Positions 42,497-50,366 of a stretch of DNA of 64,000 bases are shown one piece after another (position 1 is the first letter of the stretch; each line of letters begins with the position of its first letter). The DNA comes from Streptomyces mirabilis (GTDB taxonomy: Bacteria > Actinomycetota > Actinomycetes > Streptomycetales > Streptomycetaceae). The notes under the pieces were generated by a model. That model saw only the letters and a program-made list of their open reading frames with translations. It did no database searches and was not told where the DNA came from. Made by a program: the position numbers and the translations under genes. The DNA lies in NCBI RefSeq assembly GCF_018310535.1, contig NZ_CP074102.1:7812001-7876000 (forward strand). The letters run 5' to 3'.

Positions 42497-43729
42497 TCAC
42501 AGGAAGTGCCGGCCCTCACCCCGGTACGTCGGTACGGTGTCGACCACCTCGCCGCCGCTGACCAGATGGAGTTCGCCGACCCGCTCGCACAGTTCGCCTG
42601 CCTTGGCATGCCGCAGCCACACCCGGTCACCGATGCGCAGGACCTGCGCGGGCTTGCCGAGCAGCGGGGTCTGCACCTCGCCCGCCGCTTCGGTGGCGGT
42701 GACGCGCAGGCCGGGGGGCCAGGCCAGGGTGGGCAGCCGGTCCTTGCCGGGCGGGCCGGAGGCGATCCATCCGCCGCCCAGGAGCGTCGCGATCTTCGGG
42801 GAGGGCCGGCGTACGACGGGCAGCACGAAGTACGCGGCGGGGACCGGCCGGAAGGACCGGTAGAAGTCGAACAGCCCGGGACCGTACAGGCCGGAGCCCG
42901 CCGCGAGTTCGGTGACGGCGTCCTCCCGCGTGGTGGTCTCCAGGCTGCCGGTGCCGCCGCCGTTGACGAACCGCAGCGGGGCGACGGCACGTACGGCGGC
43001 GACCGCGGCCTCCCGTCGGCGGCGCAGTTCCTCGACGGACGAACGCTGCATCGCGCGCACGACGGCCCGCTTGAGCAGGGAACCGGGCTGGTTGTCGCCG
43101 AGGCCGGCGACCTGGCCCTCGTACCCCATGATCCCGGTCAGTTCGAAGCCGGGACGGGCCGCGACCTCGCGGGCGAACGCGGCCGCCTCCCGCGGGGTGT
43201 GCACCGGGGACCTGCGCGGCCCGAGGTGGAGTCGGCCGCCCGCCAGTCGCAGGGCGGCGTCCAGCTCCAGGCAGACGCGGACACGGGTCTGCCTGGGGCC
43301 GGTCGCGGCGTCCACGAGGTCCAGGTGCTCGACGGAGTCCACCATCAGGGTGATCCGGGAGGCGAGCCGTTCGTCGGCGGCCAGCCGGCGCAGCGCGGTG
43401 GCGTCGGTGGTCGGGTAGCCGACGACGATGTCCTCGAACTCCTCGGCCAGCCACAGGGCTTCGGGCAGCGTGAAGCCGAGGATGCCCTGGAACCCGGGGC
43501 GGGCGAGAGCCCGGCGGATGAGGGCGCGCGACCGCAGCGACTTGCTCGCGAGCCGTATCGGTTTGCCGCCCGCGCGGCGTTCGAGGTCGACGGCGTTGGC
43601 GTCGAAGGCGTCCAGATCGATGACGCCGAAGGGCGGCTCCAGGCCGGCGGTCGCCGCCCGCAACCGGTCGAAGCGCCCCTGTTCCGCGGGGGCGGACCGG
43701 TCCGGGGTGGTGGCGGTGTCGGTGGTCAT
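42497..43729 (-). CDS. Alanine racemase-fold PLP enzyme (amino acid deaminase/aldolase type)
   Basis: 410 residues. Fold-type III PLP barrel: FGVIDLDAFDANAVDL, PLP Lys in PIRLASKSLRSRAL, EGQVAGLGD and RFVNGGGTGSLE (phosphate-binding glycines). This matches the D-threonine aldolase / D-serine deaminase-like group, not true alanine racemases. The final part, LHLVSGGEVVDTVPTYRGEG, has the expected metal-binding style. Starts on ATG 43729, overlapping the upstream SDR stop by four bases. Confidence 0.86.
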   Translation of the reverse strand: MTTDTATTPDRSAPAEQGRFDRLRAATAGLEPPFGVIDLDAFDANAVDLERRAGGKPIRLASKSLRSRALIRRALARPGFQGILGFTLPEALWLAEEFEDIVVGYPTTDATALRRLAADERLASRITLMVDSVEHLDLVDAATGPRQTRVRVCLELDAALRLAGGRLHLGPRRSPVHTPREAAAFAREVAARPGFELTGIMGYEGQVAGLGDNQPGSLLKRAVVRAMQRSSVEELRRRREAAVAAVRAVAPLRFVNGGGTGSLETTTREDAVTELAAGSGLYGPGLFDFYRSFRPVPAAYFVLPVVRRPSPKIATLLGGGWIASGPPGKDRLPTLAWPPGLRVTATEAAGEVQTPLLGKPAQVLRIGDRVWLRHAKAGELCERVGELHLVSGGEVVDTVPTYRGEGRHFL

Positions 43730-44553
43730 CGGCTGTCTCCTCGCTCGCGCACCACGGCCGCGGCCGCGGTGGTGCTCCTACTACGGCGTTCCGCCATGGC
43801 CGCCACCTTGGGGATCACGAAGCACATCAGCCGGGGGAACACCCCGGCGACCCGCTGAACGCGTCCGCCGACGGCGGGGTGGACGACTTCGACCGGCTTC
43901 TTCACGATCGCGTCGACGATGACCGAGGCGACCTTCTCGGGGGTGAGCGGCTTCTCGGCGAAGGTGATCACCGCGCTCGGGTCGGCCATCTCCTGCTCCA
44001 GCATCGGCGTCCGGGTGCCGGGCGGGTGGATGATGCTGAACGTCACCGGTCCGCCCCGTTCCTCGATCGCCACGCTGTGGTGGAAGGCGCGCAGCCCGTG
44101 CTTGGTCGCGCCGTAGGTGGTGTAACCGGACAGCGGCAGGAACGAGCTCATGCTGCAGACCGTGATGATGTGCCCGTGCCCCTGGGCGCGCATCCGGGGC
44201 AGCGCGGTCAGCGTCCCGGTCATCGGGCCGAGCAGGTTGACCTCGACCATGTGGCGGTGCTGCTCCAGGGACAACTGGCGTGCGTATCCCGTGTGGATGA
44301 TCCCGGCGTTGTTGACGAGAACCTCGACAGGGCCGAGCCGGGTCGCGACGGCGTCGAAGGCCTCCTCCCAGGCGTCCCCGTCACGGATGTCGAGGGAGAC
44401 AGCGCAGGCGTCGGGGCCGAGTCGGTCGGCGAGGCGGGTGGCCCCGGCCAGGTCGATGTCGGCGAGGGCGACCCGGTGGCCGCGTCGCACCGCCTCGCGC
44501 GCGGTGGCGGCGCCGATGCCACTGGCCGCGCCGGTCACCAGGACCACGCTCAT
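43726..44553 (-). CDS. Short-chain dehydrogenase/reductase
   Basis: 275 residues. VVLVTGAASGIGAATAREA (cofactor), VLVNNAGIIHTG, catalytic Ser in ITVCSMSSFLPL and YxxxK in YTTYGATKHGLRAF. The C-terminal extension, KKPVEVVHPAVGGRVQRVAG and on, is amphipathic, typical of SDRs acting on lipids or steroids. GGGAGG precedes ATG 44553. Coupled to the PLP enzyme gene. Confidence 0.9.
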   Translation of the reverse strand: MSVVLVTGAASGIGAATAREAVRRGHRVALADIDLAGATRLADRLGPDACAVSLDIRDGDAWEEAFDAVATRLGPVEVLVNNAGIIHTGYARQLSLEQHRHMVEVNLLGPMTGTLTALPRMRAQGHGHIITVCSMSSFLPLSGYTTYGATKHGLRAFHHSVAIEERGGPVTFSIIHPPGTRTPMLEQEMADPSAVITFAEKPLTPEKVASVIVDAIVKKPVEVVHPAVGGRVQRVAGVFPRLMCFVIPKVAAMAERRSRSTTAAAAVVRERGDSR

Positions 44554-44734
44554 CGCGGCCTCCCCTCGTGGGTGCCGCCGCTGCCGAACGAGGTGTCGTG
44601 GACGCCGGTGCCCGTTCGATGTCCGTGCATGAGAACTCCCAGGAGGCGGGCGGAGGATGGGCCCGTGGACGGAGTGCGTGTGTCCGCGAGCGGAAGGGCG
44701 GCCCCGCTGTCGGGGGAGGCCCGTGCGCCCGCGG

Positions 44735-45709
44735 TCACGACGGCAGGACGTACGCCTCCAGCCGTGCGCCGTCGAGCTGTGCGGCGCGCTCCGGGTCGTC
44801 GGTGGGGACGGTGGCGGCGTACAGGGTGTCGCCGCGCGGGCCCGCGACCAGGCAGCTGAGCGTGCGTTGGCTAGTGGCGACGCGGTCCAGGATCGTGCCG
44901 CCGGGGCCGACCCGGACGCATTCGCCGCGCAGCGCGTTGGCGACCCAGGCCGTGCCGTCCTTGCCCGGTGCGATGCCGTCCGGGGCGATGGGGGTGTCGG
45001 AGCGGTCGGCGATCGCCTGGTGGTCCAGCAGGGAGGAGACACGCCGGGTGATCCGGCCGCGCAGCCCGGGACGGTTGAGGGACTTCCATAGCCAGGCCGG
45101 GACCAGCGGAGCCCAGGGGCGTGGCGGGCCGAGCCGTCCGTCCGGCAGCACGGGCAGTGCGGTGAGCCGCATCGCCAGTGTCTCGGCGACCAGCAGGGTC
45201 CGCCCCTCGTCGATGAGGATGCAGCCGTTGGGGAACACCAACGGCTCGCTCAGGCCCAGTAGTTCGCCCTCCGGCGACAGACAGGCGAGCGGGGCCCTGG
45301 GCGGTCCCGGCGGTGCGTAGAGCATGGCGTTGGGCTGCTGTCGGACGAAGCCGTGGTAGTCGAAGCCGAAGTTGCCCACGTAGGCGCGGCCCTGCCCGTC
45401 GACGAGCATGTCGTTGACCGGGCCGCCGGCGATGTCCCCGAGGTCCGCGTGCACGACCAGGGAGCCGTCCGGCTCCAGCCGGTGGACGCGGTGTCCGTCC
45501 ATCGAGACGACCAGCATTCGCCCGTCGGGCAGCCAGCCGAGGCCGCCGGCCCGGCCGGGGACCTCCACCACGGTCTCCGGCTTCCCGAGGGTGTCCCAGC
45601 GGTGCACCGTCCCGTGGGCGAAGTCGCAGAACCACAGCGCGCCGTCGTGCCAGCGCAGAGACTCCAGTGTGCCGAATCCGTCCAGAACGACAGTGGCTTG
45701 CGGTCGCAC
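44735..45709 (-). CDS. SMP-30/gluconolactonase/strictosidine-synthase-like protein
   Basis: 324 residues, six-bladed beta-propeller. Typical blades: LRWHDGALWFCDFAHGTVHRWD, GGLGWLPDGRMLVVSMDGHRV, GPVNDMLVDGQGRAYVGNFGFD, AETLAMRLTALPVLPDG and IAPDGIAPGKDGTAWVANAL in parts. Conserved metal ligands (Glu in TLESLRW, Asn in VNDM, Asp in PDGIA) are present. Family members hydrolyse lactones or organophosphates. GTG 45709 with GGAGG upstream. First gene of the operon. Confidence 0.87.
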   Translation of the reverse strand: MRPQATVVLDGFGTLESLRWHDGALWFCDFAHGTVHRWDTLGKPETVVEVPGRAGGLGWLPDGRMLVVSMDGHRVHRLEPDGSLVVHADLGDIAGGPVNDMLVDGQGRAYVGNFGFDYHGFVRQQPNAMLYAPPGPPRAPLACLSPEGELLGLSEPLVFPNGCILIDEGRTLLVAETLAMRLTALPVLPDGRLGPPRPWAPLVPAWLWKSLNRPGLRGRITRRVSSLLDHQAIADRSDTPIAPDGIAPGKDGTAWVANALRGECVRVGPGGTILDRVATSQRTLSCLVAGPRGDTLYAATVPTDDPERAAQLDGARLEAYVLPS

Positions 45710-45769
45710 TTCCGCCTCCAGAGGGGACTCGCGCCAGATGTCAGGTGCCGATACGGTCGCCCACCGCGA

Positions 45770-45808
45770 AGAAGTAAGTCAAGAGTCTTGGACGATTGAC
45801 TTACTTCT
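45770..45808. promoter_or_regulatory. 13-bp inverted repeat between the operon and the TetR gene
   Basis: AGAAGTAAGTCAA (45770-45782) and TTGACTTACTTCT (45796-45808), perfect, with 13 bases between. Each arm contains a TTGACT -35-like hexamer, one on each strand, so binding would shut both divergent promoters. Confidence 0.8.
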
Positions 45809-45895
45809 CGGGCGGATCCGCGCTCCGAGCTGACGCGCGGCCCGTGGGTCTGGCTATCCTGACGGACGAACCCGCAGGTGAAGAGGGGAGATCGT

Positions 45896-46498
45896 GTGTC
45901 CCGTATGGCGGCGAGCGACCGGAGGGCCGAGCTCCTCGAGGCCGCGATCCGGGTCATGACGCGTGACGGCGTGGCCAAGGCCACCACCCGTGCGATCGTC
46001 AACGAGGCCGGTATGACCCTCGGGGCGTTCCACTACTGCTTCGACTCCAGGGCGCAGCTTCTCGAACGCGTCACCGAGACCCTCACCGAGCGGTATGTCG
46101 CCGAGGTCCGGGGCCTGTTCGCGCCGCACAAGGACATCCGCGACAGCGTCCTCGACAGTCTGCACGCGTTCTGGAAGGGGTTCGAGGCCAACCCCGGTGA
46201 GCACCAGATCAGTTACGAGCTCACCCAGTACGCGCTGCGCAATCCCGGCTTCGAGAACATCGCCAGGAGGCAGTACGAGATCTTCCTGGCCGCCTTCGCC
46301 TCCCTGCTCGAACTGGCCGCCGACAACGCCGGGATCGAGTGGACGCAGCCCGTGCCGATCCTCGCTCGGTACGTGCACTCGGTGATCGACGGCCTCAACA
46401 TGACCTGGCTCGTCGACCGCAACAGCGAACACAGCCAGGCGGTTCTGCACCTGCTCGCCGACCACCTTCTCCAGTACGCCCGGCCGTCGGCCGCCTGA
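45896..46498 (+). CDS. TetR family transcriptional regulator
   Basis: 200 residues. HTH: RRAELLEAAIRVMTRDGVAK, TTRAIVNEAGMTLGAFHYCFDSRAQLL (AGMTLGAFHYCF recognition helix). The C-terminal helical domain ends HLLADHLLQYARP. GTG 45896 has GGGGAG at good distance. Faces the SMP-30/SDR/PLP/SDR operon across a 186-base gap with a perfect inverted repeat, so it most likely controls that operon. Confidence 0.92.
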   Translation: MSRMAASDRRAELLEAAIRVMTRDGVAKATTRAIVNEAGMTLGAFHYCFDSRAQLLERVTETLTERYVAEVRGLFAPHKDIRDSVLDSLHAFWKGFEANPGEHQISYELTQYALRNPGFENIARRQYEIFLAAFASLLELAADNAGIEWTQPVPILARYVHSVIDGLNMTWLVDRNSEHSQAVLHLLADHLLQYARPSAA

Positions 46499-46528
46499 CG
46501 CGTGCGCCGTCGGCGGCTTGGAATACGC

Positions 46529-46534
46529 TATGAT
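46529..46534 (+). promoter_or_regulatory. -10 box for the tRNA-Gly-like gene
   Basis: TATGAT, near consensus, 42 bases before the mature 5' end of the tRNA-like sequence. No clear -35 hexamer. Confidence 0.5.
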
Positions 46535-46575
46535 CGATCTTGAGCAGACCGCTGGAAGTCTCGGCGGTAGGCCTC

Positions 46576-46647
46576 GCGTTGGTGGTCCAAGGAAGACGCC
46601 CCGCTTCCTGTGGGGAGATGCAGGTGCAAGGCCTGCCCGGCGCTCCA
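46576..46647 (+). tRNA. Divergent tRNA-Gly with anticodon UCC
   Basis: A 72-base cloverleaf with CCA encoded. Acceptor GCGTTGG/CCGGCGC (seven pairs, two G-T), T8 and A14 present, three-pair D stem GTC/GAC with a short loop holding GG, anticodon stem CCCCG/TGGGG with loop CTTCCTG (anticodon TCC), four-base variable loop, T stem GCAGG/CCTGC and T loop TGCAAGG. Glycine identity elements G1-C72, C2-G71, G3-C70, C35, C36 and U73 are all present. Oddities: G instead of U at 55, a reduced D arm and an A15-U48 Levitt pair. It is probably charged with glycine but may be poor in translation. Confidence 0.75.
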
Positions 46648-46650
46648 CAG

Positions 46651-46682
46651 AACCCCGTCCCCGGTGCTCCGGAGGCGGGGTT
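46651..46682. terminator. Terminator after the tRNA-Gly-like gene
   Basis: AACCCCG and CCGG pair with CCGG and CGGGGTT around a TGCT loop; the 14-bp arms have two imperfect positions. Three bases after the tRNA CCA. Confidence 0.75.
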
Positions 46683-46807
46683 CGCTCGTTGCGGCCTGTG
46701 CCGTCAGCGGTTCCGAAGGGGCGCGTTCGAGGTGCGGGTCCGGGACAGGACGCCGGATGCCGCGGGCGATCCCTGGGTGACACCGGCGGGGGCTTCCCGC
46801 GCGGCGC

Positions 46808-47206
46808 TCAGGCCCTGCCCTCGGCGCGCAGGACCAGGTCGAGGAGACCCGGGAAGCACTCGTCGAACTCGGCGCGGCGCAGCCGGTTGAGCCTCTTGGG
46901 TCCGGCGTCGCGCTGTTCCAGGAGGCCGGCCTCGCGCAGTACGGCGAAGTGGCGGCTGAGGGTCGCCTTGGTGACGGGCACGTCGAAGCTCCCGCACGCC
47001 CGTTCCCAGTCGGCGGCCCCGGCCAACTCCCTTACCAGGGTCTGGCGGACGGGGTCGGCGAGGGCGAGCAGCGCCGCCTCCAGCGGTACGTCGCGCGGAG
47101 GAGTGTGGACCGGTGGCGTCCGGTGACTCGCGGCCGCGGTCGGCTGTCCGCTGTCCACGGTCGCCCGTCCGCCCCGTGCGGTCGACTCTCGGCTCTGTGC
47201 CGCCAT
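46808..47206 (-). CDS. ArsR family transcriptional regulator
   Basis: 132 residues. The HTH: EAALLALADPVRQTLVRELAG, TKATLSRHFAVLREAGLLEQR. The N-terminal 35 residues are Ser/Thr/Pro-rich and not part of the fold. No Cys-based metal site (no ELCVCD box), so a non-metal signal is likely. ATG 47206. Divergent from the DHA2 exporter with overlapping inverted repeats between. Confidence 0.87.
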   Translation of the reverse strand: MAAQSRESTARGGRATVDSGQPTAAASHRTPPVHTPPRDVPLEAALLALADPVRQTLVRELAGAADWERACGSFDVPVTKATLSRHFAVLREAGLLEQRDAGPKRLNRLRRAEFDECFPGLLDLVLRAEGRA

Positions 47207-47259
47207 GGCTGGTCGCTCCGTCCCGACTCGCTTGGTCCGTGACGCGTGCCGTACACGGA

Positions 47260-47320
47260 TTGCAGAGTGTTCGATGATCTGCGTACACTCAAATTGTTCG
47301 CTCGTAGACGAACAGTCTAC
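47260..47320 (+). promoter_or_regulatory. Promoter and overlapping operators for the DHA2 exporter
   Basis: TTGCAG (47260-47265), 18 bases, TACACT (47284-47289). Just downstream TGTTCG-N8-CGAACA (47295-47314) and GTAGAC-N5-GTCTAC (47304-47320) overlap. A regulator bound here would block the transcript start. Confidence 0.7.
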
Positions 47321-47386
47321 CGGAGTCCGCTGTGTACCGCCCGGCTCCGCGCCCCCACCGCCCTCCGGCACGTCGGAAGGAAATCC

Positions 47387-48838
47387 GTGCCTCAGACCCA
47401 ACCCCACAAGGCCCGGCCGGGACTGACGCTGTTCGCGGCCTGCCTCGGTTTTGTGGTCGTCATCCTGGATGTCAGCGTCGTGAACGTCGCCATCAAGGCG
47501 CTCGGCGCGGACTTCGGCGGCAGTCTGTCCGGTCTGGAATGGGTGATCAACGGCTACACGCTCACCTTCGCCGCCTTCCTCCTGACCGCCGGCGCCATGG
47601 GCGACCGGTACGACCCCAGGCGGATCTTCATGACGGGCTTCGCGCTGTTCGCCGTGACATCCCTGGCCTGCGGCGCCGCTTTCTCGCTGGTCGCCCTCGT
47701 CACGGCCCGCGTGGTCCAGGGCGTCGGCGCCGCGATGATCGTGCCGTCCTCCCTGTCGATCGTGAACACCAACTTCCCCGGCCCGGCGGAACGCACCCGC
47801 GCCGTGAGCCTCTGGGCCGCGGCCGGCGGACTCGCCCTCGCGCTCGGCCCGGTCGTCGGCGGCCTGCTGGTGGACTCGCTCGGATGGCGCTCGATCTTCT
47901 ACGTCAACGTCCCCATCGCCGCCGTCGGCATCGTGCTCGTCCGGGCCTACGCCCGGCCCGCCCCCGCCCGCGACGCCTCGGTCCGCCGCTCGCTGGACCT
48001 GCCCGGTCAACTGCTCGCCGTCGTCGGCCTGGGCGCGTTCACGGGAGCGATCGTGGAGGCCAACGCGCAGGGCTGGTCCTCGGTCACCGTGCTGACCTGC
48101 CTGGCCGTCTGCCTGGTCGCGCTGATCGGCTTCCTCGCGGTGGAGCGCCGCAGCGGCGACCCGATGCTGCCCCTCCACCTGTTCAGCAGGGGCGCGTTCA
48201 GCTCCACCTCCCTCATCGGCGCACTCCTGAACTTCGCCTTCTACGGCCTGATCTTCGTCTTCAGCCTCTTCTTCCAGCAGGTCTGGGACTACTCGCCCAT
48301 CGGCGCCGGACTCGCGTTCCTCCCGATGACGGCAGCCATCATGATCGCGAACCTGTCGTGCGGTCCGCTGGTCAAGCGCTACGGCGCCCGGACCGTGATG
48401 ATCACCGGAAACAGCCTGGCCGTCGTCGGCTACCTGGCCACGGTCCCGGTCGTCGACTCGGGGGCGTATACGCAGATGATCGCGCAGTTCGTCGTCGCCG
48501 GATTCGGCCTCGGCCTGGTCGTCCCGTCCATGACGAACGCCATGCTCGGCTCCGTGGACCCGGCCAACGCCGGTATCGCCTCCGGCGTCCTCAACGCCTC
48601 GCGTCAGCTGGGCGGCCTCATAGGGGTCGCGGTGATGGGCCTCCTCGTCGGCCAGGCCGCCTCCGACCACTTCCTGTCCGGGCTGCGCGCGGCCCTGCTC
48701 TGTGCCGTGGTGGCCCTCGCGATCGGCGCGGTGCTCAGCGCGGTCGGCCTGCGCAGGCGGCCGGCGACCACCGCGACGGCACCGGTGACCACTGAGGCCG
48801 AGCCCGAGCCCGCTGCGAAGACCGCCGACGCGCGCTGA
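47387..48838 (+). CDS. DHA2-type MFS drug transporter, 14 membrane segments
   Basis: 483 residues. Motif D1-like VILDVSVVNVAIKALG, motif A GAMGDRYDPRRIFMTG (variant of GxLaDrxGrkr), motif B RVVQGVGAAMIVPSSLS, motif C LALGPVVGGLLVDSLGWR, all typical of EmrB/QacA transporters. The C-terminal 30 residues are acidic/Thr-rich. GTG 47387 with GGAAGGA upstream. Proton-driven export; divergent ArsR gene probably represses it. Confidence 0.93.
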   Translation: MPQTQPHKARPGLTLFAACLGFVVVILDVSVVNVAIKALGADFGGSLSGLEWVINGYTLTFAAFLLTAGAMGDRYDPRRIFMTGFALFAVTSLACGAAFSLVALVTARVVQGVGAAMIVPSSLSIVNTNFPGPAERTRAVSLWAAAGGLALALGPVVGGLLVDSLGWRSIFYVNVPIAAVGIVLVRAYARPAPARDASVRRSLDLPGQLLAVVGLGAFTGAIVEANAQGWSSVTVLTCLAVCLVALIGFLAVERRSGDPMLPLHLFSRGAFSSTSLIGALLNFAFYGLIFVFSLFFQQVWDYSPIGAGLAFLPMTAAIMIANLSCGPLVKRYGARTVMITGNSLAVVGYLATVPVVDSGAYTQMIAQFVVAGFGLGLVVPSMTNAMLGSVDPANAGIASGVLNASRQLGGLIGVAVMGLLVGQAASDHFLSGLRAALLCAVVALAIGAVLSAVGLRRRPATTATAPVTTEAEPEPAAKTADAR

Positions 48839-48973
48839 CGGCCGCCGCCCGGTTGCCCTACCGGAACGGGTCTCCCGCATATGTGACAGATCTCTTCTCC
48901 AGCGACCTACCGGCCGGTATACAAGCGATGTTGAGCGTGCAAGGAACGCCGCGTCAGTGTCGACGGAGGAGAG

Positions 48974-49879
48974 ATGATGAACCATCACGTGGTCCGGGGC
49001 GATGTCACCCGAAGACGACGACACGCCTCCGCGCTGGGAGCCGCCCTCGGTTGCGGTGTCCTTCTCCTGGGTGTCGCCTCCGCGTCTCCCGCCGTCGCGA
49101 GCGGACCGCACTCCCACCGGGGAACCGACTACGTGGCGCTCGGCGACTCGTACACCTCCGGGCCTCTGATCCCTCGTCAGGTGGACGCCAACTGCGCCCG
49201 CTCCGACCAGAACTACCCCTCGCTCGTCGCGACGCGGCGGTCGACCAGAACGTTCACGGACGTGAGCTGCGCCGGCGCGACGACCGACAACATGTGGAAG
49301 GCGCAGGGAACCAACGGACCCCAACTGAACGCCGTCGAGCGCTCCACGGATCTGGTGACCGTGCAGATAGGCGGCAACGACATCGGCTTCGGCTCCATCA
49401 TCGGCACCTGTGCCGCGCTGAGTTCCAAGGACCCGTCGGGCAACCCCTGCCAGCAGTACTACAACTCCTCGGGCTTCGACCAGCTGACGCTGAACATCAT
49501 CGAGACGGCTCCCAAGATCGCGCGGGTGCTGCGCGCCGTGCACGACAGGGCGCCGCACGCCCGCGTGCTCGTGGTCGGCTATCCGGACCTCCTGCCCGAC
49601 GACGGCAGCGGCTGCTATCCGTCCGTCCCGTTCGCCGCCAAGGACTTCGCCTACCTGCGTGACGTCGGGAAGCGGCTCAACCTGATGATGCGCACGGTGG
49701 CCCGGTTCAGTCGTGCCGAATACGTCGACACATACAAACCCACCGTCGGACACGACATGTGCAAGGCACCCGCCGACCGGTGGATCGAGCCGCTGCAGCC
49801 TGCTTCACCCGCCGCCCCCGCACACCCCAACGCCAAGGGCGAGGCGGCCATGGCCGGGGCGGTGCTCCGGCGGCTGTAG
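48974..49879 (+). CDS. Secreted SGNH/GDSL-type lipase or esterase
   Basis: 301 residues with a signal peptide (ALGAALGCGVLLLGVASA, cleavage near VAS-GPH at about 43). Block I YVALGDSYTSGPL with the nucleophile Ser, block III VQIGGNDIGF with the oxyanion Asn, and the C-terminal Ser/His block reads LQPASPAAPAHPNAKGEAAM (His in AHPNAKG). Six cysteines suggest three disulfides, as in the Streptomyces SGNH lipases. Two ATGs (48974, 48977) follow GGAGGA; the second has better spacing. Confidence 0.92.
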   Translation: MMNHHVVRGDVTRRRRHASALGAALGCGVLLLGVASASPAVASGPHSHRGTDYVALGDSYTSGPLIPRQVDANCARSDQNYPSLVATRRSTRTFTDVSCAGATTDNMWKAQGTNGPQLNAVERSTDLVTVQIGGNDIGFGSIIGTCAALSSKDPSGNPCQQYYNSSGFDQLTLNIIETAPKIARVLRAVHDRAPHARVLVVGYPDLLPDDGSGCYPSVPFAAKDFAYLRDVGKRLNLMMRTVARFSRAEYVDTYKPTVGHDMCKAPADRWIEPLQPASPAAPAHPNAKGEAAMAGAVLRRL

Positions 49880-50018
49880 TTCCTGCGGCCGTAGCTCCTG
49901 CGTGGTGCGCGATCTCCATGGTCTCCGGACTCCATGGTCAGGGCATGTTTACAAAACTTGTCCAGGGTCACACGGGTCAGTGAGCACCTGACGCCGAGAG
50001 CACCGAGAGGTGAGTTCC

Positions 50019-50192
50019 ATGGCTCGCGACCAGAAAGCCAAGGCGAAGGCCGAGCAGGCCAAGGGCAAGATCAAGGAGACCACGGGGCGTGCCGTGGGTA
50101 ACGAGCGCATGACGGCCGAGGGGCGTGTGGAGAAGGCCAAGGGCGACGCGCGCCAGGCGAAGGAGAAGACCAAGGACATCTTCCGCGGCTGA
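50019..50192 (+). CDS. CsbD family stress protein
   Basis: 57 residues, highly charged helical: KAKAEQAKGKIKETTGRAVG and RVEKAKGDARQAKEKTKD. This is a standard CsbD protein of unknown function, usually induced by general stress under alternative sigma factors. GAGAGG precedes ATG 50019. A strong terminator follows. Confidence 0.93.
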   Translation: MARDQKAKAKAEQAKGKIKETTGRAVGNERMTAEGRVEKAKGDARQAKEKTKDIFRG

Positions 50193-50226
50193 CGCCCGGC
50201 CGCTCATGGGGCGGATGGCGTACGCA

Positions 50227-50267
50227 GAGCAGGGGGCTCGTCGCATGGAGCGACGGGCCCCCTGCTC
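50227..50267. terminator. Strong hairpin terminator after csbD
   Basis: GAGCAGGGGGC (50227-50237) pairs perfectly with GCCCCCTGCTC (50257-50267), with an inner GTCGC/GCGAC stem. Long GC stem typical of the genus; separates csbD from the GPP34 gene. Confidence 0.88.
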
Positions 50268-50299
50268 CGCTCTCCGGGCAGCTGCGCCGAGCGGTCGAG

Positions 50300-50339
50300 G
50301 ATCGTAGGCTTTCCCCGCCGAAGATCGTAGGCTTTCCCC
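50300..50339 (+). repeat. Direct repeat ahead of the GPP34 gene
   Basis: GATCGTAGGCTTTCCCC occurs twice (50300-50316, 50323-50339), period 23 bases, ending 27 bases before ATG 50367. May be regulator sites on one helix face every two turns. Confidence 0.7.
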
Positions 50340-50366
50340 TCCGGAGACTGTGTGGGGGAGCCATCT

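Noticed and set aside
44550..44738. 62-codon frame whose GTG overlaps the SMP-30 stop by four bases
   Set aside because: The overlap looks like coupling, but the translation is low-complexity and without family resemblance; the operon reads through without it.
46499..46807. Gap interpreted as an sRNA with three hairpins
   Set aside because: The three hairpins fold better as the arms of a cloverleaf with glycine identity elements and an encoded CCA.
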